From UBA830 sp002295635 (GTDB lineage: Bacteria; Pseudomonadota; Alphaproteobacteria; MPNO01; UBA830), in contig DBHK01000013.1 in assembly GCA_002295635.1 (NCBI GenBank), positions 1-64,000 of the forward strand: a DNA stretch of 64,000 bases, given 5' to 3'. Below the pieces are notes generated by a model. The model did not search any database and had not been told where the DNA came from. It worked only from the letters and a program-made list of their open reading frames with translations. The position numbers and the translations under genes are program-made. Shown one piece after another: positions 44,441 to 53,556 of this stretch (positions are counted from its first letter, which is position 1; every line of letters starts with the position of its first letter).

Positions 44441-45746
44441 TTTCATTTGGGATACGCCGGAACTTCCATTCCCCGCCGCCTCGCGAGACCGCATAACGGA
44501 GATGCAAAAAGAAGGTAGGCGCCTCGCTGTCGAGCGCGCGAGACAGTCCCGCTTCTTCAGTGGCAAACTTTATCACATTAACCTTGAATATGTGCATGAG
44601 CCGGAGGAGTGGGCAAAAGTACCACTGCTGACTAAAGACGAACTTCGTAATATCGCTCCTGAGGATTTTCACGACGTTTTCTGCATCGGTCCCCGACCAG
44701 AAATAGCCGAATTCTGGCGTTCCGGCGGGTCGACGGGAAAGCCATTGTTCTACCCTCGCTCACACAACGATCTGAGACTAGCTAGGGAGGGGTTTAGGCG
44801 CGCTTGGGAGGCTGCCGGGATAAATAGGGGTGACCTAGCGCATGTATCATTCCCACTGGGAATTCATCCAGTTGGTCAGGTTTATTGCCGAACGGCTCAA
44901 CAGATGGGTATAGGAGTTAACTGGTGCGGCGCAGGCAACTCAACCCCATCCGAAGTCCAGGTCGAACTTATTCGAACACTCAAACCAACCGTTTTCTGTG
45001 GTATGGCTAGCTACGGCCTTCAACTAGCGCAGGTTGCCGAACGCATGGGATTCGATCTTGCTAACTCCTCTGTAAAAACCTTCATGACGGCAGCCGAACC
45101 GGTGTCCCCAGGAAAGCGCAAACGCATAGAAGCACTTTGGGGCGCGGAGCTTTACGACCAATTCGGTTGTACGGAAGGTTCCTTCATGGCTAGTGAATCT
45201 GACTGCCACGACGGGATGCATTACTGGACAGACATGTTCGATCTGGAGGTTATCGACGAACATACCGGCGAGCCAGTTCTCGAAGGTGAGAACGGCATTC
45301 TTGTGATGACCCCCTACTGGAACAACGAGATGACCCCGTTTTTGCGTTGGGAGACAGGCGACTACGTTTCATTTATTGAGCATGGAAAAACGGATGGGCC
45401 ACTATCGGTCTATCCGATGATCCGCCACGCCGCCCGGACATCCGGCTTTTTTAAGGTACGAGGCGTTAATATAAATCACGCAGATTTTGAAGACTTTATG
45501 AACCGAAAACTCGATATCTCAGATTTTAAGGTCGATATTTGGGAAACCGACACACTCGATAGTATGACTATATCGATCGAACTCGGAAAAAATAACAATG
45601 TCGAAAACACGATCAATGTTCTCAAACAAGAGGTCCGTAAGGTCTTCCAGGTATCACCCGAAGTCGAAGTGATTGTTCCCGGGACGCTCGAAAAGGAATT
45701 TCAGACCCAATTAAAACAGCAGCGTTTTATCGACAACCGCGGCTGA
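44433..45746 (+). CDS. Phenylacetate-CoA ligase-like (PaaK family) protein
   Basis: This is an adenylate-forming enzyme of the PaaK family, which activates aryl acids to CoA thioesters. It has the Ser/Thr-rich P-loop WRSGGSTGKPLFYPRS, an FGCTEGSF acyl-adenylate motif and LRWETGDY, and ends in the small C-terminal domain. I start at the ATG 44433 (MPDFIWDT), giving 437 aa; the longer open frame from 44295 is overlap with the upstream gene. Its substrate is unknown; benzoate-like or amino-aromatic acids are possible given the aromatic dioxygenase at 54 kb. Confidence 0.85.
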   Translation: MPDFIWDTPELPFPAASRDRITEMQKEGRRLAVERARQSRFFSGKLYHINLEYVHEPEEWAKVPLLTKDELRNIAPEDFHDVFCIGPRPEIAEFWRSGGSTGKPLFYPRSHNDLRLAREGFRRAWEAAGINRGDLAHVSFPLGIHPVGQVYCRTAQQMGIGVNWCGAGNSTPSEVQVELIRTLKPTVFCGMASYGLQLAQVAERMGFDLANSSVKTFMTAAEPVSPGKRKRIEALWGAELYDQFGCTEGSFMASESDCHDGMHYWTDMFDLEVIDEHTGEPVLEGENGILVMTPYWNNEMTPFLRWETGDYVSFIEHGKTDGPLSVYPMIRHAARTSGFFKVRGVNINHADFEDFMNRKLDISDFKVDIWETDTLDSMTISIELGKNNNVENTINVLKQEVRKVFQVSPEVEVIVPGTLEKEFQTQLKQQRFIDNRG

Positions 45747-45767
45747 GACCGCAAGGGAACCGGAATT

Positions 45768-46964
45768 TTGAACAAGCCCGCAGCTGCACCCAGCGTCTTA
45801 GTAATAGGAGCGGTCCTCACACTTTTAGTCGCTGCAAATCCCGTGAGCACAGACACACTTGCTCCCGGTGTGCCCGCACTCCGGGATTATTTTGGGGTCA
45901 GCACAAGTAGCGCAAACCTCGTGTTTAGTACCTACGTGTTCGCATTTGGCTTCATGCAACTGATTTATGGGCCAATTGCCGATAGGTTCGGCCGCCGCCC
46001 GGTTCTTCTGATTGCAATGAGTTTATATTGCGTCGCAACTATCTTGTGTGCTTTCGCCCCTACATTTGAGACCTTGCTTTTGGCACGCGCGCTACAAGGA
46101 GCCTCAGCATCCGCCGCCCCTGCGCTAGCGCGCGCGGTTATCCGGGATCTATATGGCGTCGATGGCTCTAGAAAAGTAATGAGCTATGTGATGTCGGCAT
46201 TTGGTATTTTCGCGATCGGAGCACCCGCCGTCGGCGGCATTCTTGTCGCTTGGCAGGGATGGCAGGCCTCATTCTTTTTCTGCACGGTATACGGACTTGT
46301 CACTATCGCAGCAGTATTCGTCTATCTTAAGGAATCGCGTCCGGAAGGGGCCCCTGACGCCCTTAAACTCTCGACGACTTTCGCCCTATACGTTCGATTG
46401 ACACCAAATCCCCGATTTGCAGTTAATTGTGTGTCGAATTTGTTAATGTACTCTGCCATGTTCGTCTGGCTATCAGGCAGTATGCTTGTGATCGTCGACG
46501 GCTACGGTATTTCACCCGATATTGGCGGCCTACTCTTCGCCTTCGGATCCGCAGGATTCATGGCAGGCGCAGCGGTTGCTGGAAGGCTAGGAACGCGCCT
46601 TGGACCCCACATATTGATCATGACGGGAAGCGCAATCGCAATATTCGCAGCCGCAATTATTGTTCTTCTCGGCTATCTCGAAGTTCGAAACGGAGTCGCG
46701 GTTGCCTTGCCCGCCCTAGTATGGATGTTTGGACACGGGCTTCACTATCCGCAATCGATGGCGGCTGCGGTGGCTCCTTTCCCGGAGAATGCGGGTGCGG
46801 CATCATCCCTAATCGGCTTTTATCAAACCACTGCCGGGGCGATAGCTGCGATCGCAATCGGCATCCTCCACGACGGATCTGCTGTACCATTCGGCGGTTT
46901 GATGCTCGGGTTAAGCATCGCAGCGCTTATTTCCTACGCTCCTTTTTATCGACGTTTTCTCTGA
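45768..46964 (+). CDS. MFS transporter, Bcr/CflA type
   Basis: This is an inner-membrane secondary transporter of 398 aa with about 12 membrane helices. The loop 2-3 motif GPIADRFGRRPVLL and the AP/ALARAVIRDLYG segment mark the Bcr/CflA drug-efflux branch. The start is TTG at 45768, 21 bases after the PaaK-like gene, so it is probably co-transcribed and may export or import the substrate of the two ligases. Confidence 0.85.
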   Translation: MNKPAAAPSVLVIGAVLTLLVAANPVSTDTLAPGVPALRDYFGVSTSSANLVFSTYVFAFGFMQLIYGPIADRFGRRPVLLIAMSLYCVATILCAFAPTFETLLLARALQGASASAAPALARAVIRDLYGVDGSRKVMSYVMSAFGIFAIGAPAVGGILVAWQGWQASFFFCTVYGLVTIAAVFVYLKESRPEGAPDALKLSTTFALYVRLTPNPRFAVNCVSNLLMYSAMFVWLSGSMLVIVDGYGISPDIGGLLFAFGSAGFMAGAAVAGRLGTRLGPHILIMTGSAIAIFAAAIIVLLGYLEVRNGVAVALPALVWMFGHGLHYPQSMAAAVAPFPENAGAASSLIGFYQTTAGAIAAIAIGILHDGSAVPFGGLMLGLSIAALISYAPFYRRFL

Positions 46965-47283
46965 TACTGAAAATGTTTTTCCAAAGACTGTGTTCTCTTA
47001 TGCCAAGGAACACAAATATTCCCGATTTCAAGGATTCACCAGTTTTGAATATACCTAAAAATCGACATCATCATTATAACGGGTCAGAGGTAAGAGATCT
47101 TGCAACCCGAACGGAGAACCGGTACGAAATAGATCTATGTTCGAACCATATTATAGACCGAGCCTACTAGGCAGATTTATTTTCTAAGGCATATCATTAA
47201 CATCCTATATGGAAGAGAAAAGTTAGTAGGATCTGAAACACGGGTAAAATTTAATTTCTGGCATTATTTTCGGAATGTAGTTG
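46965..47283. other. Intergenic, no gene seen
   Basis: About 319 AT-rich bases lie between the MFS gene and the dioxygenase gene. A long frame crossing from inside the MFS gene (46427-47170) has no start context and reads as an off-frame shadow. The promoter of the dioxygenase gene should be here. Confidence 0.5.
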
Positions 47284-48132
47284 ATGGCCTTAATCAATTC
47301 TGAACAATCGTTTGTCGATACAAATTTTTCAGCTCTTTCAGTTACACCATGTTCGCCAAATATCGGGGCGGAGATTGGATTGTTGGATTTAACCAAGCCT
47401 CTTAGCAACATCGAGGTAAAGGAACTGAGGGACGCTTTTATCAAATACCAAGTAATTTTCTTCAGAGATCAAAAAATATCTTTCGAAGATCACATACGTT
47501 TAGCCGAATATTTCGGAGTACTCGGGTCTCACGTCGGCAAATCCACGATAAGCAAGACTACCGAGGATCCTCGTGTGAGAAAATTTCATTACGATGAGAA
47601 TACGCCGCGCGTCTCGGGTGATGTATTTCATACGGATCAATCGTGCGCCGCGGTGCCCCCCCTCGGAAGCATTCTTTATAATCACACCCTTCCACCGAAT
47701 GGCGGAGGTGATACTCTTTTTTCCAGCATGTACGCGGCTTACGACGCCCTTTCGGTGCGAATGAAAGTTTACCTACAAGGCCTTACCGCATACCATGACG
47801 GGGTTCCAACCTTTGGTGCAGGAACCCCGAATGCAAACCATCCGGTCATAGTAAAACATCCGGAAAGCGGGAAAAAGTTAATATACGTTAACGAAGTTTT
47901 TACGATGAAAATTAATGAGCTGTCAGAGCATGAAAGTAAGGCAATTTTAGAGTATTTATGTGCACATTGCGCTAGGCCTGAATGGACTACGAGGTTCAGA
48001 TGGAAGCCTCACTCAATTGCCTTCTGGGATAATAGATGCACCCAGCACATGGCGATATCAGATTACCTACCCAGTGTTCGATCTGGGTATCGTGTTCAAC
48101 TAGATGGAAAAAGTCCGCCCGTCGCCGCTTGA
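47284..48132 (+). CDS. TauD/TfdA-family Fe(II)/2-oxoglutarate dioxygenase
   Basis: This is a non-heme iron oxygenase that couples decarboxylation of 2-oxoglutarate to hydroxylation of a substrate such as a sulfonate or an aryloxy acid. The iron ligands are visible in FHTDQS (His116, Asp118 from this start) and the distal His in NRCTQHMAI; the 2-oxoglutarate Arg is in SGYRVQLDG. It is 282 aa. I choose the ATG 47284; a TTG immediately precedes it. No transporter or partner gene identifies the substrate. Confidence 0.88.
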   Translation: MALINSEQSFVDTNFSALSVTPCSPNIGAEIGLLDLTKPLSNIEVKELRDAFIKYQVIFFRDQKISFEDHIRLAEYFGVLGSHVGKSTISKTTEDPRVRKFHYDENTPRVSGDVFHTDQSCAAVPPLGSILYNHTLPPNGGGDTLFSSMYAAYDALSVRMKVYLQGLTAYHDGVPTFGAGTPNANHPVIVKHPESGKKLIYVNEVFTMKINELSEHESKAILEYLCAHCARPEWTTRFRWKPHSIAFWDNRCTQHMAISDYLPSVRSGYRVQLDGKSPPVAA

Positions 48133-48247
48133 GCGTCAAAGTGTAAATTTTAGTTTTGGTACGAGGCCAAATAACCTTCTTAAACAATACCTGTTCAATT
48201 GGACTAGCAACAAAAGGCTGCGGATGTTATACGGCCGGGTCTGATGA

Positions 48248-48323
48248 TCCTCGGTAGCTCAGTTGGTAGAGCAAGCGGCTGTTAACCGCTGGGTCGGGGG
48301 TTCGAGTCCCTCCCGAGGAGCCA
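48248..48323 (+). tRNA. tRNA-Asn (GTT)
   Basis: This is a 76-nt cloverleaf with acceptor TCCTCGG/CCGAGGA, anticodon GTT at 48281-48283 inside GCGGCTGTTAACCGC, T-arm GGGGGTTCGAGTCCC, discriminator G and an encoded CCA. It is directly followed by a decayed integrase tail, which marks it as a used integration site. I did not find a second copy of its 3' end within the window. Confidence 0.95.
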
Positions 48324-48329
48324 ACACCC

Positions 48330-48602
48330 TTATCCAATCCCCGTAATCTGGGATTGATCGATAAGCTGGGACATTTTGCTGGGGGCGGGTAGGACAGAAC
48401 TGTTTTTGATATGTTCCAGTCCGCTCGACCCCAGTTTCTTTTTATTCGGCTGGGCAGTGTAAACGTCAGCTTGTTTTGGCGTTATCCAGCCGAATGTTGC
48501 TTTCAGCTCCTCAGTCCTCGCCTCCTGATACGCAAGGGTTATTGCCAGCGTTTTTCGCACTCCATGCGCTGAGAAAATTTTTGTTAGACCTGCCTCGTCA
48601 AT
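48330..48602 (-). pseudogene. Tyrosine integrase, C-terminal fragment
   Basis: About 90 codons remain of the C-terminal catalytic half of a tyrosine recombinase. HGVRKT carries the box II His and Arg, FGWITPKQADVYT carries the Trp and the nucleophile Tyr, and PNKKKLGSSGL is the usual tail. An in-frame TAG at 48603-48605 cuts the frame upstream, and no N-terminal part follows, so the gene is dead. It starts 7 bases after tRNA-Asn, the position expected of the integrase of a tRNA-borne island. Confidence 0.8.
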
Positions 48603-48632
48603 CTAACGGCTAAATCGCATCGCCAGTATTAC

Positions 48633-48664
48633 GGCCCCAAGGCTGGACGAACAGCCTTGGGGCC
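48633..48664. terminator. Strong hairpin between integrase remnant and GST gene
   Basis: GGCCCCAAGGCTG (48633-48645) and CAGCCTTGGGGCC (48652-48664) form a perfect 13-bp stem with a 6-base loop. It is 50 bases past the stop of the leftward GST gene. There is no T-run on either strand, so it may be a transcript-stabilising or recombination-associated hairpin rather than a true terminator. Confidence 0.55.
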
Positions 48665-48713
48665 GGTGCCCGTGGAAAAGGACCTAACCTCAATGCAACT
48701 TGTGGTGCTAAGA

Positions 48714-49325
48714 TTATGCCGCCGCGGCTTCCTCTGCTGCATGGGCCGCTTTCACGCTGTCGCGGGAGCAGCAACGCTCATAGTAGGCCGCCACGTTCGG
48801 ATAAGCCGACAGGTCGACCTTAGCCGGGACGGTCCAGTTCAGGATGGCCGCGGCGTAGCAGTCCGGCGCCGAGAAATCGGCGCCCATCAGGTATTGTTTG
48901 TCCTCTAGCGCGTCATTCATGTAGCTGAGTCGGACGCCGAGGCGGTTGCGGGCGATATCCCGGTAATCGTCGGGGATGCCCGGTAGGAAGATCGGCGGCA
49001 GGTTCTTGTGTAGCTCGGAGCCGATAAAACTTAGCCAGTCCATAACCTTGTAACGTTCCGGCGTGCCGGCGGCCGGGATTAGGCCTTTTTCCGGGTGCTG
49101 ATCGGCAAGGTACTGTATGATCACGCCGCACTCGCTGAGGCCGGTGCCGTCCTCCATTTCGACATAGGGTACATAGCCCTTCGGATTGTGCGCTTTGTAA
49201 TTTGCGCCGTCGTCAAGCTTCTTTTCCATCAGGTTGACGGCGACGAGTTCAGGTTCGATGCCCAGTTCGCGCATCGCAATATGCGGGGCGAACGAGCATG
49301 TGCCCTTGGTGTAGTAAAGTTTCAT
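48714..49325 (-). CDS. Glutathione S-transferase
   Basis: GSTs conjugate glutathione to electrophiles. This 203-aa protein has the thioredoxin-like N-terminal domain (MKLYYTKGTCSFAPH, with Cys10 as in beta-class enzymes), the cis-Pro region KGYVPYVEMEDG and the helical C-terminal domain. AAGGA lies 9 bases before its ATG. Its base composition stands out: 38 of 60 bases are G or C in 48841-48900, against 29 of 60 in a backbone sample. It is bracketed by two integrase remnants. Recent transfer with a lost island is likely. Confidence 0.92.
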   Translation of the reverse strand: MKLYYTKGTCSFAPHIAMRELGIEPELVAVNLMEKKLDDGANYKAHNPKGYVPYVEMEDGTGLSECGVIIQYLADQHPEKGLIPAAGTPERYKVMDWLSFIGSELHKNLPPIFLPGIPDDYRDIARNRLGVRLSYMNDALEDKQYLMGADFSAPDCYAAAILNWTVPAKVDLSAYPNVAAYYERCCSRDSVKAAHAAEEAAAA

Positions 49326-49913
49326 CTGGTTATTCCTTTTTCGTCATGATTGCGAGCTCGGCAAAGCGTGCAAGCAATAACTCAATACTAATCTCAGAAA
49401 GGATTGAATAAGGATGGGTGTCCCCCCTGAACTAAGCCCTTGATATCAGATTCTTTTTATTGGCCTAGCCAGCGTAAACGTCAGCACTCCTTGATGTTTT
49501 CCAATCGATCTGCGGCACAAAATTCTTTTATTTATCTATCACAGGGCCCTTCCGCAGGGCCCTTCGCGCAAAAATTTTTATGCATCAAACACTACAAAAT
49601 GGCAATCACGTTAAGATATTTATTTAACAGTCAGGCCACCGTTAAAGAACAACTTCATAACTTCTATAAAGGGCTGTTCGTCGAAAGAATCAAAGGCGGA
49701 TACAGATAAATATAAATCCGATATCGAGCGGCGGGGTGTTTTGGTTCCGACATCCTTCCTCGAAGTCGACAAATGCAACCATTGAAGGGACGACGGGGGC
49801 CAAAGGTTTCCGATCTAAATTATATCTCCGTTCAACTTATAAGCATTATCCAACCTACGTTAATTTAAAATTCGTAGTATAATTATTAAAAATTTTGAAC
49901 CGGAATTAGGATA
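49326..49913. other. Intergenic with degenerate repeats, no gene seen
   Basis: Apart from the second integrase scar (49445-49503), this 588-base stretch has no supported gene. It contains AGGGCCCT twice, at 49543-49550 and 49556-49563, which could form a small hairpin. The frame 49440-49709 has no ribosome site and no recognisable product. The promoter of the cyclase gene should lie near 49860-49913, which is AT-rich. Confidence 0.5.
49445..49503 (-). pseudogene. Second tyrosine integrase tail fragment
   Basis: Read on the minus strand this gives WKTSRSADVYAG, a stop, then ANKKN, which aligns with the GWITPKQADVYTAQPNKKK of the fragment at 48330-48602. At base level, 49450-49485 matches 48435-48470 at 30 of 36 positions by hand alignment. 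The nucleophile Tyr codon and its context are recognisable. It is too short to be a gene and is probably a scar of a second, related integrase. Confidence 0.65.
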
Positions 49914-51668
49914 ATGCCCGAGGCAATTGAACAAAGACTTGCGGCGATATTGGTCGCCGACATGGAGCAATACTCCCGACATATGCATGAAGACGAGCGA
50001 GGCACCGTCAGGGAATGGCAAGCGATCCGCGAAAAAATTATAAAACCGAGTGTGGATAAATTTTCCGGTCAAATTATCAAAAACACCGGTGATGGATTTC
50101 TAGCGGAGTTTAAGACTGTAAGCGGTGCGGTTGAGTGCGCAGTAGCGATGCAAAGTCTCTTAATTGGTCGGGCAAACCACCAACCGGAGCAGCAAGAATT
50201 AAAATTCCGAATGGGTATTAACCTAGGCGAGATTACATTCGATCAGGACGATTTTTATGGTGACGGTGTCAACATTGCCGCACGGCTGGAGGGTCTATCT
50301 GACGCACCGGGTATTTGTGTTTCATCGCTCGTATACGACCAAGTACGAAAGAAGGTAAATTGCTCTTTCGAGGATATCGGTGAGCATACGGTAAAAAACA
50401 TAGATGACCCTGTTCGAGTATTTCGTATTTCCTGCGATGGGCCACCGACCAAAAGCGCGGAAAATTCAACAGAAACGAGCAATGAGGCCCAAATGCCCTC
50501 AATTGCGGTACTTCCGTTCGACAATATGAGTTCTGACCCTGAGCAAGACTTTTTTGCGGATGGGCTCACAGAAGATATTATTACCGAGTTATCACGTTTT
50601 AACGACCTGTTTGTCATTTCAAGGAACTCAACTTTTACCTTCAAAGGAAAAGCAACGAGGGCAATAGAAGTCGCCGAAAAATTAAATGTACAATACGTGG
50701 TTGAAGGTAGCGTTCGTAAGGCCGCGAACCGTGTTCGGGTTAATGTACAGTTAATTGACGGCCGTGCTGATCGGCACGTTTGGGCAGAACGTTATGATAG
50801 AGATCTAGAGGATATTTTCAAAATACAGGATGAGATAACTGCATCAATTGCGTCAACGTTACCGGGAAGGATCGTTGCCGACAACGTAGATCGCGCTCGA
50901 AAAATTCCTACTGAAAGCATGCCGGCTTACGAGTGCGTTCTTGCTGGAAAGGTACTTCACCACAAGAGTAACAAAAAGGATAATGCCGAAGCCTTAAGAC
51001 TCCTTGAGCGCGCTATAGAACTAGACCCAAGCTATGCACATGCAATCGCGTGGAGAGCCTGTGTAACAGGCCAGGCATTTACATACGGTTGGCTAGAGAA
51101 AGATTTTTCCGCTGCACTTGAGGGTATAACTAAAGACTTAGAGAAGGCCCTATCACTTGACGGTGATGACGCTGATATACACCGAATTCTCGGTGCAATT
51201 AATATCGCAAACAATAACCTTGAACAGGCGCAACGTCATCAAGAAAAGGCGCAAAGGTTAAATCCTAACTACGATTTAGTAGTGGTCCAATCTGGGGAAT
51301 TAATGACGTGGCTTGGACGTCCAGAGGAAGGAGTGAATTTAATCCGCCAGGCGATGGAACTTAATCCATTTCACCCTCCACGATTTTGGGGTCACCTCGG
51401 GAGAGCCTATTTTACCGGCAAACACTACCAGGAAGCGGTATCTGCAATGGAAAACATTGAAACGCCAGATGTACTGCAACTCGCATACACAGCCGCTAGC
51501 CATGCATATCTTGGCGATATCCAAAAGGCCCGGATCTTCACTGACGCCGCACTTGGGCTTAATTCGAACCTGACTATTAAAGATATTATGGCCATGCAAC
51601 ACTACGGAAACGCCGATGATGTTTCCCATCTTAGTGAAGGTCTATCATTAGCGGGTTTTATAAACTAA
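49914..51668 (+). CDS. Class III adenylate/guanylate cyclase with TolB-like and TPR domains
   Basis: This 584-aa protein has three parts. The N-terminal class III cyclase domain (about residues 8-175) has metal Asp16 in ILVADMEQYS, Asp60 in NTGDGFLAEF and the FYGDGVNIAARLE transition-state segment. The middle TolB-N-like part (about 193-325) begins SIAVLPFDNMSSDPEQ. The C-terminal part has TPR-like repeats (about 345-560). No signal peptide or membrane helix is seen, so it is likely cytoplasmic. It makes a cyclic nucleotide in response to an unknown cue. It stands alone, with no receptor or cNMP-binding partner nearby. Confidence 0.88.
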   Translation: MPEAIEQRLAAILVADMEQYSRHMHEDERGTVREWQAIREKIIKPSVDKFSGQIIKNTGDGFLAEFKTVSGAVECAVAMQSLLIGRANHQPEQQELKFRMGINLGEITFDQDDFYGDGVNIAARLEGLSDAPGICVSSLVYDQVRKKVNCSFEDIGEHTVKNIDDPVRVFRISCDGPPTKSAENSTETSNEAQMPSIAVLPFDNMSSDPEQDFFADGLTEDIITELSRFNDLFVISRNSTFTFKGKATRAIEVAEKLNVQYVVEGSVRKAANRVRVNVQLIDGRADRHVWAERYDRDLEDIFKIQDEITASIASTLPGRIVADNVDRARKIPTESMPAYECVLAGKVLHHKSNKKDNAEALRLLERAIELDPSYAHAIAWRACVTGQAFTYGWLEKDFSAALEGITKDLEKALSLDGDDADIHRILGAINIANNNLEQAQRHQEKAQRLNPNYDLVVVQSGELMTWLGRPEEGVNLIRQAMELNPFHPPRFWGHLGRAYFTGKHYQEAVSAMENIETPDVLQLAYTAASHAYLGDIQKARIFTDAALGLNSNLTIKDIMAMQHYGNADDVSHLSEGLSLAGFIN

Positions 51669-51961
51669 TGAAAACGCCTTTTGGGTTTTAACTTCTAGTT
51701 TGGGTCCTCTAATTCGGCTTTAAAGATAAGGATCCCCATTCTAACTTGTTACAAAGGAAACTTGGCGAAAAAAAGGGATTAACTATGACGGTTTAAATAA
51801 AGCGTATATTGCTACAAATAATCGATTATAGATTAATTATTTTTCGGGTTCCTAAAGGTTATTTTTTGTTAAATGATCAAAACGTTTTCCTCCTTCGTGT
51901 CTTCTCTGATTATCCGTTTTTATAATTTTTTAGATATATTTCTATAATCAAAGGTTGAGTC
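51669..51961. other. AT-rich intergenic region
   Basis: The stretch holds 293 bases without a gene. It is very AT-rich toward 51840-51960, continuous with the AT-rich gene that follows. I see no clear terminator for the cyclase gene. Confidence 0.4.
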
Positions 51962-53266
51962 TTGGATCTCATTTTAACATTAATCTTATTTATAATAACA
52001 TTATCTGTTTTTACATATGAGATATCTCGGAAAAATAAAAGGAATGTCTTTCCTTTTATGACACTCGTGGCAATATATTATCTATTCTTTTATGGAATAT
52101 CATCAATCTGGACCTCTCTTTACCAGCTTCACCCAATATATCCCCTAGAACTCGGCGGAGTCACAACTGTTTACATTGTTGCATTCATCTGTTCACAATT
52201 AATCGGCTATTTTCTCTTCTCTAATTTATTATTTCGGTTTATTGATCGAAGTTTATTTCGCCGACTACAGTCACCTTTAAATATCGGTTTGCATAATTTT
52301 CAGACCAAACCGATGCTTGTTTTATCGAGCATCGCAATATTAGCCCATTTCACATTTTCCGCCGTTCCACTACTGAAGGAAGTACCGAGCATTAACCAAC
52401 TCCAACAACCTTTGTGGTATTTTGGATTTGGAGTTTTAATTTGGCTATCTCTTGGTAAGAAACGGCCGTTAAAAGAGATTTTTATCGCGGGATTTGCTTT
52501 TCTACTTTGCCTCGTGAACTTTGTTTTGACAGGATTGACCACGCCAATTTTCATATCACTTTTTATCTTTTTATCTGCGGCGTTTTATTGGAAAAGATAT
52601 TTCTGCACAGTAGCTACATTCATTTTCTTGAGTGTACTTTTCTCAAGCTATAGTCATGTCAAATATGTCGCAAATACATATATCAAAGGTGGTGAAACAG
52701 GTATTCGTGACTTCAAACCGAATATATCCTCGTACTCTATATTTGCATCGGTAAACGCTGCGGCTAGAAGATCATCCCATGGGCTAGTTCTTGAGAAAGT
52801 AATCCAAAAAACACCTAGAGAAATTCCTTACGCAAAATATTCTCCTTTCTTAGACGCAGCGATTAATCATATTCCACGAATAATATGGAGAACAAAACCC
52901 GAGGAAGTCCGGGGAAACTGGTTTGGAAAACGGTTTTCTTTTGTCCATCAAAATGATCATAGAACATCTTGGAACTTGCCATGGACCGCAGAATTTTACC
53001 TTATTTATGGCCCGATAAAGGCAGTAACTATTAGTTTCTTTATTGGTGGTTTTATATCGTTATTCGTAATATTTTTATCATTATTACGGCATAGGCCAAT
53101 CGGATTTGGGATTTTTTCATCGTCGATAATTCCATTATTTTACCAAGAATCAAATTTCTCATTAATGTTTGGGAACATAATCACTATCGCATTATTTTTA
53201 CTCATATCATCATATTTATTTATGTTAATATATAATTTCTTTCTGAAATCAGTTGAATACAGATAG
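51962..53266 (+). CDS. Multi-spanning membrane protein, polysaccharide polymerase (Wzy)-like
   Basis: This is a 434-aa integral membrane protein with about 10-12 hydrophobic helices and a large non-membrane loop (about residues 235-335). That loop carries KGGETGIRDF, HIPRIIWRTKPEE and a WNLPWTAEFYLIYG segment. This layout resembles O-antigen or oligosaccharide repeat-unit polymerases (Wzy/OrtT-like), but no motif is decisive. The start is TTG with AAAGG 7 bases upstream. It is strikingly AT-rich (12 of 60 G or C in 51961-52020) and has no sugar or transferase genes beside it, which suggests transfer. Confidence 0.6.
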   Translation: MDLILTLILFIITLSVFTYEISRKNKRNVFPFMTLVAIYYLFFYGISSIWTSLYQLHPIYPLELGGVTTVYIVAFICSQLIGYFLFSNLLFRFIDRSLFRRLQSPLNIGLHNFQTKPMLVLSSIAILAHFTFSAVPLLKEVPSINQLQQPLWYFGFGVLIWLSLGKKRPLKEIFIAGFAFLLCLVNFVLTGLTTPIFISLFIFLSAAFYWKRYFCTVATFIFLSVLFSSYSHVKYVANTYIKGGETGIRDFKPNISSYSIFASVNAAARRSSHGLVLEKVIQKTPREIPYAKYSPFLDAAINHIPRIIWRTKPEEVRGNWFGKRFSFVHQNDHRTSWNLPWTAEFYLIYGPIKAVTISFFIGGFISLFVIFLSLLRHRPIGFGIFSSSIIPLFYQESNFSLMFGNIITIALFLLISSYLFMLIYNFFLKSVEYR

Positions 53267-53556
53267 CGATAAAACAGTTCGCCACCTACTTTTCCAACAT
53301 TATACTAGTTGTCGGAACACTCTCTTTTTAAACTATCCCAACTCATTCCACCTCATATTCGAGTAAGTCTTTATTACCTAATCTGAAATACCGCCCACAA
53401 TAATTGAAATAAATCCCTCGGAGGACGCAGAGAATCTTTTGACGGAAAATGTACCGCGACGTACCTTTATCAAAACGCCCCTGTATAGTGCTGGCGTTAA
53501 TAACACCGCAAGAATATCCTTAATAACCAGTCTAAAATTTGCTCCAGGGGGTCACT
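53267..53556. other. Intergenic upstream of the RidA gene
   Basis: The 290 bases between the AT-rich membrane gene and the RidA gene hold no supported gene. Composition returns toward the backbone value from about 53400. The RidA promoter should lie here. Confidence 0.4.

Noticed and set aside
46427..47170. 247-aa plus-strand frame
   Set aside because: It overlaps the MFS gene in another frame, is rich in Arg, Ser and Cys, and has no family features or ribosome site.
49543..49563. Paired AGGGCCCT repeats as CRISPR or terminator
   Set aside because: There are only two copies, each itself a palindrome, with no spacers and no T-run.
49440..49709. 89-aa plus-strand frame after the GST gene
   Set aside because: It covers the antisense of the second integrase scar, has no ribosome site and no recognisable product.
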